The notes beneath the pieces were generated by a model that was not told the origin of the DNA, ran no database searches, and was given only the letters and a program-made list of their open reading frames with translations. Position numbers and translations under genes: made by a program. Shown here one piece after another: positions 1 through 9,118 of a DNA stretch of 64,000 nt; positions within the stretch are counted from its first letter, which is position 1, and every line of letters starts with the position of its first letter. This DNA is from Herpetosiphon geysericola (GTDB lineage Bacteria; Chloroflexota; Chloroflexia; Chloroflexales; Herpetosiphonaceae), in contig NZ_LGKP01000011.1 of the NCBI RefSeq assembly GCF_001306135.1, forward strand, positions 186,001-250,000, in the 5' to 3' direction.

Positions 1-1293
1 AGCAACGACAACGCCGATGGTTTTGCTGCTGATCGTAATGATCCACGGCGTTGGCATGGCGGCGATTTTCGCGGCATTATCCAACGCCTCGATTACATCA
101 AAGGTATGGGCTTTGGCGGCATTTGGATCACGCCAGTCAGCAAGCAAAATTCGACCAATGCCTACCATGGCTACTGGCAGTACGACCCCTATCAAATCGA
201 TCCCCATTTTGGCACGCTGGAAGAATTGCGTGAGCTGGTGAGCGAAGCTCACAAACGCGATCTGTTGGTGATGCTCGACGTGGTGCCAAATCATATGGGC
301 GATTTCTTGCCAGGCTCAAACGCTGCGCCGCCGTTCGATGACCCAACGTGGTATCACAACAAGGGCAACATTCAAAATTATGGTAATCAACAAGAGGTTG
401 AAGATGGCGATTTGCTGGGGCTTGATGATTTAGATCAGGATAATCCCACAACTCGAGCTGAATTGCTCAAATGGATTGCTTGGCTCAAAACCGAAACTGG
501 GCTTGATGGTATGCGGGTTGATACGGCCAAACATCTGCCCAAAGATTTTCTGCGCGAGTTCGATCAAGCGGCGAACACTTTTTCATTGGCTGAAGTGTTT
601 AGCAGCGATGCTGGCTATGTTGCGCCCTATACCCAATACAACGATGCAATTTTGGATTATCCATTGCACAGCGCCTTCAAAGAAAGTTTGGTTGGTGGGC
701 GTACTCTGCTGGTGATTCAGCGGGTGCTCGAAAATGCCGACGCGAGCTATCGCAATGTGCATGTCAACGGCACATTTTTGGATAATCACGATAACGAACG
801 CTTCTTATGCGTGGCAACAGGCGGCCCTGACGACCAAAAAACTACCCAATTACAACAGGCTTTGGCGGTGCTTTATAGTTTGCGCGGCATTCCAATCGTC
901 TATTATGGCACTGAGCAAGAGCTGAGCGGCTGCAAAGATCCTTTCAATCGCGAAGATGCCTTTGAATTGGATTCAACCGCTGCGCCGTTGTATCAATGGA
1001 TTAGCCAGCTCAACCAGCTGCGCCAAGCCCACCCAGCCTTGCAACGAGGCAGCCTCGAAAGCCGTTCTACGGCTGATGATGGCTGGGCCTTCCAACGCAC
1101 TGCTGGCAACGATACCGTGGTAGTGTGTATTAACAACACCTGGAAACCGCTGGAAGTGGCGGTAACTGGCCTGACAGAGATTGCCGATGGCGAGGTCTTG
1201 ACCGATGCGCTTGGCGGCGGCCAAATGAGCGTCAAGGGTGGTGCAATGAATTGTGCCTTGCAACCAAAGCAAGTTATGATTTATACCCGTTAA
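1..1293 (+). CDS. Alpha-amylase family glycoside hydrolase (GH13), 5' end missing
   Basis: The frame is open from base 1, so the N-terminus lies outside the window; about 430 residues are present. It is a GH13 (beta/alpha)8-barrel enzyme acting on alpha-glucans. The four conserved GH13 regions are visible: region I as DVVPNHMG near 277-300, region II as GMRVDTAKH near 508-534 (nucleophile Asp), region III as LAEVF near 586-600 (acid/base Glu), and region IV as DNHDNERF near 781-804. The last 80 or so residues look like the usual small C-terminal beta domain. No C-terminal anchor is seen. Substrate and cellular location cannot be decided because any signal peptide is off-window. A perfect palindromic terminator follows 20 bases after the stop. 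Confidence 0.93.
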   Translation, partial: SNDNADGFAADRNDPRRWHGGDFRGIIQRLDYIKGMGFGGIWITPVSKQNSTNAYHGYWQYDPYQIDPHFGTLEELRELVSEAHKRDLLVMLDVVPNHMGDFLPGSNAAPPFDDPTWYHNKGNIQNYGNQQEVEDGDLLGLDDLDQDNPTTRAELLKWIAWLKTETGLDGMRVDTAKHLPKDFLREFDQAANTFSLAEVFSSDAGYVAPYTQYNDAILDYPLHSAFKESLVGGRTLLVIQRVLENADASYRNVHVNGTFLDNHDNERFLCVATGGPDDQKTTQLQQALAVLYSLRGIPIVYYGTEQELSGCKDPFNREDAFELDSTAAPLYQWISQLNQLRQAHPALQRGSLESRSTADDGWAFQRTAGNDTVVVCINNTWKPLEVAVTGLTEIADGEVLTDALGGGQMSVKGGAMNCALQPKQVMIYTR

Positions 1294-1313
1294 ATTGAAA
1301 CCATAACGCCAAG

Positions 1314-1339
1314 AAGAGCCAAGCTAGCTTGGCTCTTTT
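1314..1339 (+). terminator. Rho-independent terminator after the amylase gene
   Basis: A perfect 24-base palindrome (arms AAGAGCCAAGC and GCTTGGCTCTT) is followed by a short T run. It begins 20 bases after the amylase stop. Confidence 0.85.
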
Positions 1340-1377
1340 GATCTAGAGAACACTATCGAAGTTTTCGCTCCTAATTC

Positions 1378-1914
1378 CTAGGATTCAAAATAGACAAAAT
1401 CGAAGAAGAAGCGTGAGCTAGTTGATAATGGATTGTGGGCTGCCATCGTGCGGAATTCATACTTGCCTGGGCCTGGCCCCCAGTAGAATTCAACCGTACA
1501 ATCTCGCTCAAGCGTTGGCGAATAGGCATCAATAATGCCCAATAATTGGCCTTCGTAGAACACGCTAACTTTGCCTGCATCAGGCCGCATTACATAGCCC
1601 ATTGCGAATTTATAGGGAGACGTAACAGCCGTATATGAAACCGTGTAGCCGCCGCCCATCGAGACATGCTGCGTGCCGTTATATGCATTAGCGAGTGGAT
1701 GCCCAGATTCGGCTTTCCAAACCCCAGTATACTTAACTGCTGGGTTGGTATCATCAATCATATAGTCGGTATTGCCAAGCCAAAGCGATGGCGAATCACA
1801 TTGAATATCCATCAATGGAACATCATTGGTTGCAGCTTTGGTGGTTGCTGGGGCAATCAAGCTTGGTGCGATGATGGTGGCTGCCAGCAGCAATGAAGTG
1901 AATATTTTACGCAT
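1378..1914 (-). CDS. Secreted protein of unknown function
   Basis: 178 residues. The ATG at 1914 is preferred over an upstream in-frame start because a GGAAGG ribosome site precedes it and a clean signal peptide begins there: MRK, then a hydrophobic stretch, then an Ala-rich cleavage region around residues 25-30. The mature part is rich in Tyr, Gly and aromatic residues and looks all-beta. It has two Cys residues that could form a disulfide. I do not recognise the family; a small extracellular beta-sandwich or carbohydrate-associated domain is possible. It ends convergently with the amylase, with the amylase terminator lying between them. Confidence 0.75.
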   Translation of the reverse strand: MRKIFTSLLLAATIIAPSLIAPATTKAATNDVPLMDIQCDSPSLWLGNTDYMIDDTNPAVKYTGVWKAESGHPLANAYNGTQHVSMGGGYTVSYTAVTSPYKFAMGYVMRPDAGKVSVFYEGQLLGIIDAYSPTLERDCTVEFYWGPGPGKYEFRTMAAHNPLSTSSRFFFDFVYFES

Positions 1915-2052
1915 CAAAAAAGCCTTCCTACACACTACTAGGTTCTCTAGACAGATAGGTACTTTAGGCGAGATTGCTGCATATTTCAAGCCCTAAATGA
2001 TGAGAATTTGCTGATAAATATCGTTAATTACTTAACATAATTATTTTTCGAT

Positions 2053-3804
2053 TTATAGCGACTCAATTTCGCCACGCAAACGGGCAAGGGCTTGCTCAAC
2101 GCTGGCTAATTCGTTGCGTGCTTGTTGCAGCTGCTCATTTTGATATTTAACAAAACGTGTGTATGGTGCAACTGTTTCAGTCACGCGCTCGATTGATTGA
2201 TCGATTTCTGCGTAAACTTGTTTGCTCAACGAACGCACAATTTTATCGCGTAGCTCGCTGACTTTTTTGTGAAACTCGCGCTTGGCTTGGGCACGTTTGG
2301 CCGGAATCAAATAGGCGCCGCCTGCAACTGCCAATACACTGAGGCTGATGCCAGTAAAATCGAGCAACGCGCCATGAGCCAAAATCACAAACAAGGCCCC
2401 AAAACCAACCGCACCAACCCCAGTTAAAGCTGTCGTGGCAATCGTGCCTTGCAAATCCATGGCCAATTGTTTGGCTTCTGCATCGCGATTGTAGCTTTGG
2501 ACAATTTGGTTGGTGCTCCGACCAACTGAATCGATCAGCGATTGGCGGTTGTAGTTGAAATTTTGGCCAACATTGCCAACCATCTCGCTATTGTGGCGCG
2601 AAAGTTGGCGTCGATCGATATAGGCGTTCACATCTTGCCAAAGCTTAAGATTGCGTTCAATCAGCCAGTCGATAATTTGCTGGGTAATGCGATCGGTATC
2701 AGCGTCGAGGTCACCGACTACTTGGTCGCGAAAGCGTTGTTCAAGCAGATCTTTTTTGAGCAAATCGCGGGCACGACCTAAACGAATTTGCTCATCGAAA
2801 AAGGTATGGCCGCGCTGCTCAAATTCGTGAATCAAATTTTCGAGCTGGGCAATCCGCGGCGTGAAATCACGCTGCATATCAGCTTTATAGACCTGAATTT
2901 GGCCCTCGATATTGTTGATTGCCTTAATATCATCGCTCAAGGTTTGTAAGCGCTCATCGGACGCAGTGCGATAGGTGGTGGCTAGTTTTTGGCCAACGCC
3001 CAAAGGATTGAGCAATTTGAGCCGCACTCGTTCGCCTTCATCAAGCGTGCGCAGCAAATATTCTTCCATGGCGTTGAAGCCACTTTCGGCCCACAATTTA
3101 GGGTCGTCGTTTTCGCGGGCGCGCAAGGCAGAGCGGGCCGAAACTGCAAAAATCATCGGCGTGCTGCCAAGCAAGGTAGTGGCATTGCTGCGCACAAATT
3201 CAAGTACCTCGTTGCGGCCTTTTTCATCGAGAATATCAATTTTATTGACGACCAAGATGATTTTCTTGCCCCATTCGCGAATATGCTCAAGGAAGGTGCG
3301 TTCGCTCTCGGTAAATGGCCGATCTGCCGAGGTAATAAACAACACCAAATCCGAGCGTGGCACAAAGCGCTTGGTCAGCTCCTCGTGGCGGCGAATAATT
3401 GCATTGGTGCCTGGAGTGTCAACGATATTCAAGTCGCCAAGCAAGGGCGCAGGATGGGTGCGCAACAGCAGAAAATCTTCGAGTAATTGCGAATCGGGCT
3501 GCTCGCCAAAGCGCAAAATATTGATCCGGTCGGTGGTTGGGGTTACACCTTCAGGCAAAACCCGATCGCCGAGTAGGGCATTGATAAAGCTCGATTTGCC
3601 AGCATTGAACTCGCCAGCGACCACGAGTAAAAAGAGTTCAGCCAATTGCTCGGTGGCTTCACGCAAGCGCGCAGCATCAGCGGCGGTCACATCGGCCCCA
3701 AATTGCTCCAAAGCGTTATGCAAACGATCAAATAAGCTTTGCTCGGTAGCCCGAAGCTCTGCTTCACGTTCGCCAAGAATTGATTGAGCACCAACATGGG
3801 CCAT
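2053..3804 (-). CDS. Bacterial dynamin-like GTPase
   Basis: 583 residues. It is a large membrane-remodelling GTPase of the bacterial dynamin-like group. G1 is GEFNAGKSS (64-72), the G2 threonines are around 90-91, G3 is DTPG (129-132) and G4 is NKID (187-190). After the GTPase domain comes a long helical region with coiled-coil character. A hydrophobic paddle-like double segment follows at about residues 455-510, then a helical C-terminus, as expected for proteins that tubulate or fuse membranes. The ATG at 3804 has AAGGA upstream. It is transcribed alone. The role (membrane repair, division or stress) cannot be read from the sequence. Confidence 0.88.
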   Translation of the reverse strand: MAHVGAQSILGEREAELRATEQSLFDRLHNALEQFGADVTAADAARLREATEQLAELFLLVVAGEFNAGKSSFINALLGDRVLPEGVTPTTDRINILRFGEQPDSQLLEDFLLLRTHPAPLLGDLNIVDTPGTNAIIRRHEELTKRFVPRSDLVLFITSADRPFTESERTFLEHIREWGKKIILVVNKIDILDEKGRNEVLEFVRSNATTLLGSTPMIFAVSARSALRARENDDPKLWAESGFNAMEEYLLRTLDEGERVRLKLLNPLGVGQKLATTYRTASDERLQTLSDDIKAINNIEGQIQVYKADMQRDFTPRIAQLENLIHEFEQRGHTFFDEQIRLGRARDLLKKDLLEQRFRDQVVGDLDADTDRITQQIIDWLIERNLKLWQDVNAYIDRRQLSRHNSEMVGNVGQNFNYNRQSLIDSVGRSTNQIVQSYNRDAEAKQLAMDLQGTIATTALTGVGAVGFGALFVILAHGALLDFTGISLSVLAVAGGAYLIPAKRAQAKREFHKKVSELRDKIVRSLSKQVYAEIDQSIERVTETVAPYTRFVKYQNEQLQQARNELASVEQALARLRGEIESL

Positions 3805-4188
3805 GGCTGTGTCCTTATCTCTATGAGCAGCGTGCTACTCAATCTGACTCTGATTGTTCGCCTAAAGTTGCAATCCTCTTGTTGATTAATCACAACTCGT
3901 GCCATAAAAATCTGCATACCCCTAGCGCCATCATTTCAAGCGCAGGTCTGAAATTAAGTTTCTGCTTCGAGCCAACGATCTCATAGTTCATGGGTGGATG
4001 GATACCTTTCCCTGATTGCCATTGAGAGGGTGCAGGGGGATTAAAGCCCCCTGCGTTTCCCGCCTTGAGGCGGGACGGAAGGGTGGTGATCACAAATTCA
4101 TGCTGATGGACAATGATTAGTCCTCAAAGCTAGCCCTCGCTCTCGCAAACGAGGCGATGGGAAACCGTAGTACGACTGGTGTCAGTGA
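3805..4188. other. Intergenic region holding a double-hairpin element
   Basis: 384 bases between two minus-strand genes. Apart from the double-hairpin repeat at 4028-4086 and presumable promoter sequence for the dynamin gene, no gene is supported. The small ORFs here have no ribosome site and overlap the hairpins. Confidence 0.6.
4028..4086 (+). repeat. Double-hairpin element, copy 1
   Basis: GGGTGC leads into hairpin 1 (GCAGGGGG/CCCCCTGC), then GTTT, then hairpin 2 (CCCGCC-TTGA-GGCGGG), then the constant tail ACGGAAGGGTGG. The same layout recurs at 40708-40766, with both stems kept although their bases differ. It could be a structured RNA, a REP-like element or the end of a small IS200/IS605-type non-autonomous transposon. 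The strand given is the one on which the description was read. Confidence 0.75.
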
Positions 4189-4845
4189 TTAATCCAAGCT
4201 CAATTTATAGCCAAAACCGCGCACGGTAAGCACAAAACGGGGCGCAGATGGATCGATCTCGATTCGTTGGCGCAAGCGATAGATCAAAGCATCGATGGCG
4301 TTATAATCGTAGACCTCATAATCCCACACGCCACTGGCAATTTGCTCTTTGCTAACAACTTCGCCGCGGCGATTGTAGAGCAACTCCAGCAATTGAAACT
4401 CCTTGGCGGTGAGCTGTGGATCAAGCCGTTTGCCACGAACATAGACTTCCTTGGCAGCGCTATCAACGTGCAATTCAGCCTGATCTTGGCTCGCAATTCG
4501 ATGCATGACGACTGGGGGCGGCGTGCCCTTCATGGTTGCTTCAGGATCGCGAAAAATGATCACCGTATCGGCGACCCACACTTCGTCGTTATTGCGTAAT
4601 GGCGCGAGGCCGTTGACCTTTACGCCATTTAAATAGGTTCCGTTGGTGCTATCGAGATCGCGAATATAACAGCCGGCTTCATCGCGTTCTAAGCGGGCGT
4701 GACGGCGCGAGGCTAAACGATGATCGATGACAATATCGTTGGCTACATCGCGCCCAATGGTGAGAATTGTTTGTTCCCACGGCATGAGCCGAGGTGGGAC
4801 ATCTTGGTTTTTAATTGTCAGCGATGGCACTGGCTGATCGTTCAT
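4189..4845 (-). CDS. FHA domain plus winged-helix transcriptional regulator
   Basis: 218 residues. An N-terminal FHA domain (about 25-105) reads phosphothreonine peptides: GRD at 31-33, SRRH at 46-49 and STNGTYLNG at 66-74. A C-terminal OmpR/PhoB-type winged helix (about 130-218) follows, with LTAKEFQLLELL and the closing VRGFGYKL. The architecture resembles the FHA-linked regulators controlled by Ser/Thr kinases, such as EmbR, but with a PhoB-like DNA-binding part. The ATG at 4845 is chosen over the one ten codons upstream because GAGGAGGAA lies just in front of it. It is divergent from the Ser/Thr kinase at 4998, a plausible partner (inference). Confidence 0.9.
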   Translation of the reverse strand: MNDQPVPSLTIKNQDVPPRLMPWEQTILTIGRDVANDIVIDHRLASRRHARLERDEAGCYIRDLDSTNGTYLNGVKVNGLAPLRNNDEVWVADTVIIFRDPEATMKGTPPPVVMHRIASQDQAELHVDSAAKEVYVRGKRLDPQLTAKEFQLLELLYNRRGEVVSKEQIASGVWDYEVYDYNAIDALIYRLRQRIEIDPSAPRFVLTVRGFGYKLSLD

Positions 4846-4997
4846 AAAAAATTCCTCCTCAAACACACGATGCATGGAGAGGCGTGGTATGGTATGCTAG
4901 AGTCTTAGTCAGAGACAAAGCAAAAGGGCTATGATAGAATGTGACGCGATTCTAACATAGGGCTTCTGAATGCGCTAGAGGCGCAAGGAGCGGGCGT

Positions 4998-6716
4998 TTG
5001 ACTTCTTGGAATGGTCGCCAATTTGGCAAGTATATTTTACACAACGAAGTTGGGCGAGGTGGCATGGCCCGGGTTTTTCGGGCAACCGATACCACCTTGC
5101 AACGCACAGTTGCGTTAAAAATTCTTGCGCCCCAGCTTGCGAGTGATCCCGAATCAAGCCAGCGCTTTGAGCGCGAGGCGATTACGGCGGGCAACCTGCA
5201 TCATCCCAATATCGTCACCATTTTCGATGTTGGCGAGGCTGAAGGCTTGCCCTACATCGCCATGGAATATATTGCTGGTCGTTCGCTGCAAGCGGTGATC
5301 GATGAACAAGGTGCGATGGGCCTTGGCTATGCCGTAGCATTGTTGATGCCAGTGGCCGAGGCGCTGGATTATGCCCATTCGCAACAGGCAGTTCATCGCG
5401 ATGTCAAACCCCACAATATTTTGCTTAATGCAGATGGTCGGGTTTTGTTGACCGACTTCGGCATTGCTCAAGCTCCTGTTGTCAATGAAAAGCGTCTAAC
5501 CCGCGCCGGAATGTTTATGGGCACGCCAGAATATATCGCGCCCGAACAAGCTTCGGCGCAGTTGGTTGATGGCCGCTCCGATTTATACTCCTTAGGGATT
5601 GTGGCGTTTGAAGTGATCACTGGCCAAGTTCCCTTTACTGGAACGGTTCCAGAGTTGCTGGTTGCTCACACCTATACGCCGCCGCCAGCCATCACGAGCC
5701 TTGTGCCTGGTTTGCCAACAGCTTTTGATAAAGTTTTTGAACGAGCGTTGGCCAAACAACCAAGCGAGCGTCCACCCTCGGCAGTCGCGTTTATCGATGC
5801 CTTGCGCACGCTCTCCAGCAGGGTTGGAATTACGATTCCAAGCAAGGACGAATTAAAGGGCTTGGCGGTTCCAGCTGGCTCGTCGGCTGGCAAAGCAACG
5901 GTGGCGATCAATGCGCTGCCTGCGTTGCAACGCCAAAGCGACCCCAGCGCTCAAACCGATGTTGGGGCGATTCAGCCGCAAGCGCGTCCGGCTACACCCG
6001 TGCCGCAACCAGTGCCACGCCCAAGTAATCCTAACCCAACTGCCCGAGTTGCGCCGAGCGCGCAAGAGCCGCAAGCTAAGCCGCAAGCTGCATCATCCCA
6101 GCCACGGCCACGCCAAGCAGCGCCAAGCAATAGTAACGCTGCTCGGCCTCGCATGCGCACGCGGCCAGTCTTGCGCACGGCCACAACCAGCGATCCTTTA
6201 AAAGTAATTTATCCGGTGGCGATCATTATAACCCTTGCTGTTTTGGGCATCGTTTTTTGGCAACGCATGGGCCAAGGTACGCGTGGCTTGGTTTCGTTGC
6301 CAACTGCAACCCAAACCAGCAGCTTATCAGGGCCGTTTGTGCCCGAATCGACGCGGATTCCGACCGCGATTCCCACTAACACGCCTGAGCCAACCCCAAC
6401 CGATGTGCCAACTGAGGAGCCAAGCGTCACGCCTGAGCCAAGCGCAACCGTGCCTAGCCCAATCCCAACTAGAACGCGGATTCCAACGCGAACAGTGCCG
6501 CCAACGCGAACTACAGCGCCACCCACGGTTGTACCATCGGCTACGCTAGTTGTGCCAACTGATGTGCCTGCTACGCCAACTGATGTGCCACCCCCAACCC
6601 CAACTAATGGCCCAACCGAGCAGCCAACCCAAGACTTGCCAACCGTGACCAATACCGGAGTTGAGCCGACGGTCGTGTATCCTTTGCCACGGCCTGAGCC
6701 GTCGCCAATTTCCTGA
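4998..6716 (+). CDS. Transmembrane Ser/Thr protein kinase with Pro/Thr-rich tail
   Basis: 572 residues, starting at a TTG with AAGGAG six bases upstream. The Hanks-type kinase domain spans about 11-275: glycine loop GRGGMARV (19-26), Lys41, Glu60, catalytic HRDVKPHN (133-140), DFG (153-155) and APE. A Pro/Gln/Ala-rich linker runs to one transmembrane helix at about 402-425. The outer tail is almost entirely Pro/Thr/Val/Ala repeats, with no PASTA or other sensor domain visible. It is followed ten bases later by selA, so the two may be co-transcribed, and it is divergent from the FHA regulator. Confidence 0.92.
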   Translation: MTSWNGRQFGKYILHNEVGRGGMARVFRATDTTLQRTVALKILAPQLASDPESSQRFEREAITAGNLHHPNIVTIFDVGEAEGLPYIAMEYIAGRSLQAVIDEQGAMGLGYAVALLMPVAEALDYAHSQQAVHRDVKPHNILLNADGRVLLTDFGIAQAPVVNEKRLTRAGMFMGTPEYIAPEQASAQLVDGRSDLYSLGIVAFEVITGQVPFTGTVPELLVAHTYTPPPAITSLVPGLPTAFDKVFERALAKQPSERPPSAVAFIDALRTLSSRVGITIPSKDELKGLAVPAGSSAGKATVAINALPALQRQSDPSAQTDVGAIQPQARPATPVPQPVPRPSNPNPTARVAPSAQEPQAKPQAASSQPRPRQAAPSNSNAARPRMRTRPVLRTATTSDPLKVIYPVAIIITLAVLGIVFWQRMGQGTRGLVSLPTATQTSSLSGPFVPESTRIPTAIPTNTPEPTPTDVPTEEPSVTPEPSATVPSPIPTRTRIPTRTVPPTRTTAPPTVVPSATLVVPTDVPATPTDVPPPTPTNGPTEQPTQDLPTVTNTGVEPTVVYPLPRPEPSPIS

Positions 6717-6725
6717 GGTTGGCCG

Positions 6726-8066
6726 ATGGGCTTGCGCGATTTACCAGCGGTGCATCGGCTGATTGGTTTGCTTGCAGAAGTCTTCCCCGATGTGCCTGCC
6801 CAATGGTTGCTTGAGGCAGCACGAGCCAGCCTTGAGCAGGCCCGTCAAACGTTGCGGGCTGGCAATGCCCAGCCATCAATCGCCCAGATTGTGGCTCATG
6901 CTGAGCACTTACTTCGCCAACGCCAACAGCTGCCATTGCGCCCGGTTATCAACGCGACTGGCGTGATTGTGCATACCAATCTTGGGCGGGCGCCACTGAG
7001 TGCTGCCGCGCAACAAGCAATCATCAGCGCCAGCGCTGGCTATAGCAACCTCGAATACGATCTGGCACAAGGCGAACGTGGCTCGCGCAATAGCTTGTTG
7101 GAGCCGCAACTGCAACGCTTGACTGGGGCTGAAGCGGCGTTGGTGGTTAATAATGCGGCGGCGGCCATGCTGCTTTGTTTGAGTTGTTTTGCCCAAGGCC
7201 GCGAGGTGATCGTGAGTCGCGGCCATGCGGTTGAAATTGGCGGTGGCTTTCGGATTCCCGATATTTTGCGCCAAAGTGGCTGCACGTTGGTTGATGTTGG
7301 CACGACCAATCGCAGCTATTTGCACGATTACACAGCGGCGATCACCAACCAAACCGCAGTGTTACTCCATGTGCATGCCTCGAATTTTCAAGTGCTTGGC
7401 TTTACCCACGAGCCAAGCGTGGCCGAATTGGCCCAAGCCGCCCATGCGCAGCAAAAACTCTTGATTTGCGATCTTGGTAGTGGTGCATTGCTAGATACCC
7501 AAGCCTTTGGCTTGGCAGCTGAACCAACTGTTCAGCAACTGATTAACGATCAAGCAGATTTAGTGGTATTTAGCGGCGATAAATTGCTTGGCGGCCCGCA
7601 AGCAGGCCTAATTGTGGGCAAACGCAGCCTGATCGATCAATTGCGCAAACATCCCTTGCTGCGAGCACTACGAGTTGATAAATTGACGATTGCCGCCTTG
7701 AGCGCAACCCTCATGGCCTATGAAACCCAGCGTGCTAGCCACGAAATACCAATTTGGCGCATGCTTGGCTGTTCGCTTGCTGAACTTGAACAGCGTGCAC
7801 TCCCGATGCTGGCCGAGTATCCTGCTGCCCAACTTGTGGCAACTCATGCTACCATTGGCGGAGGTTCGCTGCCTGGCTCAAGCCTGCCAAGCCGAGGGCT
7901 TGCGCTTGACGGCGCTGCTGAGGCTTTGAGCGCCCACCTTCGTGCCAACGACCCACCCATTGTTGGCCGAATCCATGCGCAGCGCCTAATCCTTGATCTG
8001 CGGACTGTGCTACCAGAGCAGGATGCAGTGATCGTGGCGGCGTTAGCAGCCCTCAATTCAGCTTAA
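6726..8066 (+). CDS. selA: L-seryl-tRNA(Sec) selenium transferase SelA
   Basis: 446 residues, close to the usual SelA length. It is a PLP enzyme that converts seryl-tRNA(Sec) to selenocysteyl-tRNA(Sec) with selenophosphate. The N-terminal helical tRNA-binding part is followed by the signature NATGVIVHTNLGRAPLS, then YSNLEYDLAQGERGSR, and the PLP lysine in SGDKLLGGPQAG (Lys near residue 285). The start follows TGAGG, ten bases after the kinase stop. No selB, selD or selC is in the window, so the rest of the selenocysteine pathway must lie elsewhere or be absent. A SelA-like PLP enzyme with another role is a less likely alternative. Confidence 0.93.
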   Translation: MGLRDLPAVHRLIGLLAEVFPDVPAQWLLEAARASLEQARQTLRAGNAQPSIAQIVAHAEHLLRQRQQLPLRPVINATGVIVHTNLGRAPLSAAAQQAIISASAGYSNLEYDLAQGERGSRNSLLEPQLQRLTGAEAALVVNNAAAAMLLCLSCFAQGREVIVSRGHAVEIGGGFRIPDILRQSGCTLVDVGTTNRSYLHDYTAAITNQTAVLLHVHASNFQVLGFTHEPSVAELAQAAHAQQKLLICDLGSGALLDTQAFGLAAEPTVQQLINDQADLVVFSGDKLLGGPQAGLIVGKRSLIDQLRKHPLLRALRVDKLTIAALSATLMAYETQRASHEIPIWRMLGCSLAELEQRALPMLAEYPAAQLVATHATIGGGSLPGSSLPSRGLALDGAAEALSAHLRANDPPIVGRIHAQRLILDLRTVLPEQDAVIVAALAALNSA

Positions 8067-8091
8067 CCCGTCATAGAGAGGGACGCAATCG

Positions 8092-8607
8092 ATGACTTCT
8101 GATCAAGCTGCAACGTTGTTAGAGACAGCGGTGGCGGCGTTATATGCTGGCGACCGACGCAGCGCACGTATTTACCTGACCCAAGTTTTAGCGCTTGAAC
8201 CCTATCACGAGCAAGCCTTGCTTTGGTTGAGTGGCGCGGTGGAGCTGCCGGCCCAACAAATTGCCTGCTTAGAGCGGGTTTTGGCGATTAATCCCTATAA
8301 TCATGTGGCGATTCGTGGTTTGGCCCAGTTGCGCGCTAGCGTTGATGCGCCAGTTGTTGCCGAGCCAGAACGCGCGCCTTGGCAGCCGCCCGAGCCATTG
8401 AGTTTAAGCCAACTGGCCGAGTTGCCAGTTGCCTGTTATGCCTGCGATGCCCAATTATATGCCAGTGCTACCTTTTGTTGGCGTTGCCATGTGGCAGTGC
8501 GCTGCTGTGCCAACTGTGTTTTTCGGCCCTACACCGAATGCAAAGTAGAGCAAGCAATTCAATCGGAGCAAAGCCCCAATTGCTGCCCGTGGTGGCGGCC
8601 AATTTAA
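8092..8607 (+). CDS. TPR-like protein with C-terminal zinc-ribbon-like Cys cluster
   Basis: 171 residues, starting after GAGAGGGA, 25 bases downstream of selA. The N-terminal half (about 5-85) has two tetratricopeptide-like helical repeats: alternating LYAGDRRSARIYL and LALEPYHEQALLWL segments, then LAINPYNHVA. The C-terminal 60 residues hold many cysteines in CYAC, CWRC, CCANC and terminal CC arrangements, suggesting bound zinc. The exact family is not recognised. Adaptor or protein-protein roles fit the architecture. It may be the last gene of the kinase-selA unit. Confidence 0.7.
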   Translation: MTSDQAATLLETAVAALYAGDRRSARIYLTQVLALEPYHEQALLWLSGAVELPAQQIACLERVLAINPYNHVAIRGLAQLRASVDAPVVAEPERAPWQPPEPLSLSQLAELPVACYACDAQLYASATFCWRCHVAVRCCANCVFRPYTECKVEQAIQSEQSPNCCPWWRPI

Positions 8608-8617
8608 AGCATGGCTT

Positions 8618-8646
8618 TTGACTTCTCTGGTTCATAATGCTAGCAT
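8618..8646 (+). promoter_or_regulatory. Sigma-70-type promoter for the Rrf2 gene
   Basis: TTGACT (8618-8623), a 17-base spacer and TAGCAT (8641-8646) stand 44 bases before the Rrf2 start. This is pattern only. Confidence 0.4.
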
Positions 8647-8689
8647 GGCGGCTATCTGAAATGATTGTTTATAGCAGCAATGAGGCAGA

Positions 8690-9118
8690 ATGCGATTATC
8701 AACCAAAGGTGAATATGGCGTGCGCGCATTATTTGATTTGGCTCAACACTATGGCGAGGGCTTGGTGCAAAGCCACGATATTGCTGAACGCCAAGCAATC
8801 TCCGAAAATTATCTCAATCAATTATTAATCGCATTGCGCAAGGCTGGCCTCATTACCAGTGTGCGTGGCCCGCAAGGTGGTCATCAATTGGCGCGACCAC
8901 CCCAAGCGATTAGCTTGCTTGATGCCATTTTGGTGTTGGAAGGCCCACTCTTGCCAACCCCCGAAGGTGCTAGCCTCGATACCTTCGATGCAGGTTTGCT
9001 GGGCGAAGTTTGGGGCGAATTACGCGCCGTGATCGAAGCACATCTTAGCGAAATGACGATTGCTGATCTCTGCCAACGCAAACACCAGCAACTCGATTCA
9101 CCGATGTATTATATTTAG
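8690..9118 (+). CDS. Rrf2-family transcriptional regulator
   Basis: 142 residues. The N-terminal winged helix is typical of Rrf2 proteins: MRLSTKGEYGVRALFDLA, SENYLNQLLIALRKAGLI and the wing VRGPQGGHQLAR. Only one cysteine (Cys128) is present, so the three-Cys iron-sulfur ligand set of IscR and NsrR is missing. It may therefore sense something other than an Fe-S cluster, as CymR-like members do. There is no cysteine or iron-sulfur gene beside it, so the target is unknown. Its own upstream promoter suggests separate transcription. Confidence 0.9.
   Translation: MRLSTKGEYGVRALFDLAQHYGEGLVQSHDIAERQAISENYLNQLLIALRKAGLITSVRGPQGGHQLARPPQAISLLDAILVLEGPLLPTPEGASLDTFDAGLLGEVWGELRAVIEAHLSEMTIADLCQRKHQQLDSPMYYI

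Noticed and set aside
2975-3787. 270-aa plus-strand ORF inside the dynamin-like gene
   Set aside because: It is antisense to a gene with all GTPase motifs, has a Ser/Arg/Lys-heavy composition typical of reverse reading and no ribosome site.
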